From NCBI GenBank assembly GCA_036844705.1, contig DAIUFH010000010.1, forward strand, positions 1 to 43,390: a stretch of 43,390 nucleotides of DNA, read 5' to 3'. Shown here one piece after another: positions 42,434 to 43,390 of the stretch. Below the pieces are notes generated by a model. It ran no database searches. It saw only the letters and a list, made by a program, of their open reading frames with translations, and was not told where the DNA came from. How positions within the stretch are numbered: the first letter of the stretch is position 1; each line of letters begins with the position of its first letter. This DNA is from DAIUFH01 sp036844705. Its GTDB lineage: Bacteria; Bacillota; Clostridia; Tissierellales; Tissierellaceae. The position numbers were made by a program, and so were the translations under genes.

Positions 42434-43390
42434 CTATAATTTTTCTACAAAGCTTTTTCCAAAGTCTTTACATGTTTCCATACCTTCATCATCAGGCACC
42501 CATAGAATTTTCAATCCATCCTGTACTACATCCAACTTTGCGGCTTTTATTTTTTCTTCTAATATACCTACTGATTCTCCCGACCAGCCATAGGAACCAA
42601 AGGCAGCAGCCTTCTTATTTTTAAAGCCTAGCCCCTTTACCATCTCTAGAATTCCACTTGTTGCATGCATTATAGTTTTGTTAACAGTGGAGCTACCAAA
42701 TAGGATTGCCTTTGACTTAAAGATTTCGGTAATTATATCATTCTTATCAGTATTAGCCGCATTGTATAATTTCACAGCAACATCTTTGTCTACAGACTTA
42801 ATACCTTCAGCTATCTTTTCAGCCATTCTTCTTGTTGCATTCCACATAGTATCATATACTATTGTTATTTGATTTTCCTGATAAGCATTAGCCCATTCCA
42901 TATATTTTTCAACGATTTGTGCTGGATTATCTCTCCAAATAATACCATGTGATGTAGCTATCATATTTAATGGTAAATTGAAGCTAAGTACCTCTTCAAT
43001 CTTTTTAGTTACAAATGTACTAAAAGGTGTAAGTATATTAGCATAATATTTAATGCACTCAGCAAATAGCTCAGCCTGATCAACTAAATCATTGAACATT
43101 AATTCTGAAGCATAATGTTGCCCAAAAGCATCATTGCTAAATAAAATATTGTCTCCGCTCATATATGTCATCATACTATCAGGCCAGTGCAGCATTTTCG
43201 CTTCCACAAAAGTCAATGTGGAATCGCCAATATCTAAGGTATCCCCAGTTTTGACTTCAACAAAGTTCCAATCCTCGTGATAATGACCCTTTAAAATCTT
43301 TTTGCCATTTGATGTACAATAGATAGGCGTATCCGGTATCTCCTTCATCAATAATGGAAGAGATCCGCTATGGTCTATTTCTCCATGCTG
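42434..43390 (-). CDS. Flavodiiron protein FprA-like (5' end cut by window edge)
   Basis: C-terminal 318 residues of a flavodiiron protein, which reduces O2 or NO with electrons from rubredoxin or F420 and protects anaerobes. The frame is open to the right edge and begins QHGEIDHSGSLPLL, the HxExDH iron motif, so the start lies outside. Further iron ligands are in MLHWPDS, NDAFGQH and TSHGIIW. The flavodoxin domain starts at TIVYDTMWNATRRMAEKI and ends with FGSYGWSGES. The family is usually about 400 residues, so roughly 80 are missing. It is unrelated to the acid island and shares only a terminator. Confidence 0.93.
   Translation of the reverse strand, partial: QHGEIDHSGSLPLLMKEIPDTPIYCTSNGKKILKGHYHEDWNFVEVKTGDTLDIGDSTLTFVEAKMLHWPDSMMTYMSGDNILFSNDAFGQHYASELMFNDLVDQAELFAECIKYYANILTPFSTFVTKKIEEVLSFNLPLNMIATSHGIIWRDNPAQIVEKYMEWANAYQENQITIVYDTMWNATRRMAEKIAEGIKSVDKDVAVKLYNAANTDKNDIITEIFKSKAILFGSSTVNKTIMHATSGILEMVKGLGFKNKKAAAFGSYGWSGESVGILEEKIKAAKLDVVQDGLKILWVPDDEGMETCKDFGKSFVEKL

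Noticed and set aside
1..43390. CRISPR arrays, tRNA or rRNA genes, riboswitches, insertion sequences
   Set aside because: No regularly spaced repeats, cloverleaf-type sequences, transposase motifs or recognisable riboswitch cores were found on either strand by reading.

Overview
This is an AT-rich 43 kb stretch of a low-GC anaerobic Firmicute, most likely a member of the Clostridia. The base composition, the strong AGGAGG-type ribosome sites, the citrate-fermentation genes, tryptophanase and a flavodiiron protein all fit this; the genus cannot be settled from the sequence. Almost every gene lies on the minus strand. The window is one large island for taking up and breaking down di- and tricarboxylic and hydroxy acids. 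No tRNA, rRNA, CRISPR array, insertion sequence or phage gene was seen.

Layout, left to right. (a) 1-5.7 kb: two tandem aconitases (the first cut by the window edge), an RraA-family aldolase/decarboxylase-like protein and a 2-hydroxycarboxylate (citrate/malate type) transporter. (b) 5.9-11.2 kb: a LysR regulator, a four-carbon acid sugar kinase (DUF1537), an Asp/Glu-racemase-like protein, a TIM-barrel sugar isomerase and tryptophanase. The isomerase begins with a duplicated piece of the neighbouring isocitrate dehydrogenase gene. (c) 11.4-24.4 kb, read leftward from 24.4 kb: MmgE/PrpD protein, LarA racemase, TctC-TctB-TctA tripartite carboxylate transporter, AbrB-family membrane protein, citrate lyase ligase CitC, citrate lyase CitD-CitE-CitF, a GntR regulator, CitX and an NAD-type isocitrate dehydrogenase. 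(d) 24.6-27 kb: a LysR regulator divergent from a eukaryotic-type isocitrate dehydrogenase. (e) 27-34 kb: a second citrate lyase operon (citD-citE-citF-citC-citG) divergent from a PrpR-type sigma-54 activator. (f) 34-37.2 kb: a TRAP-like permease with a 77-residue partner, and malic enzyme. (g) 37.4-42.4 kb: a second LarA, an SLC13-type permease and an amidohydrolase, with a divergent LysR. (h) 42.4 kb to the end: a flavodiiron protein cut by the edge.

How it may work together: several carboxylate transporters bring in acids, aconitases and PrpD interconvert hydroxy and unsaturated tricarboxylates, LarA proteins epimerise 2-hydroxy acids, two citrate lyases split citrate or a citrate-like acid into acetate plus an oxo acid, and isocitrate dehydrogenases and malic enzyme feed 2-oxoglutarate and pyruvate formation. 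The two lyase operons share one maturation pathway: only one citX and one citG are present, in different operons. Regulation visible in the sequence comprises two near-perfect sigma-54 promoters with shared GTTGCA-type upstream sites, a pair of LysR-type ATAG-N7-CTAT sites flanking the LysR gene at 24.6-25.5 kb, and two CcpA-like cre sites. The most unusual single item is the chimeric gene at 8865-9743, which carries the ribosome site, first 25 codons and even the last codons of the preceding citX from the 12.4 kb locus.
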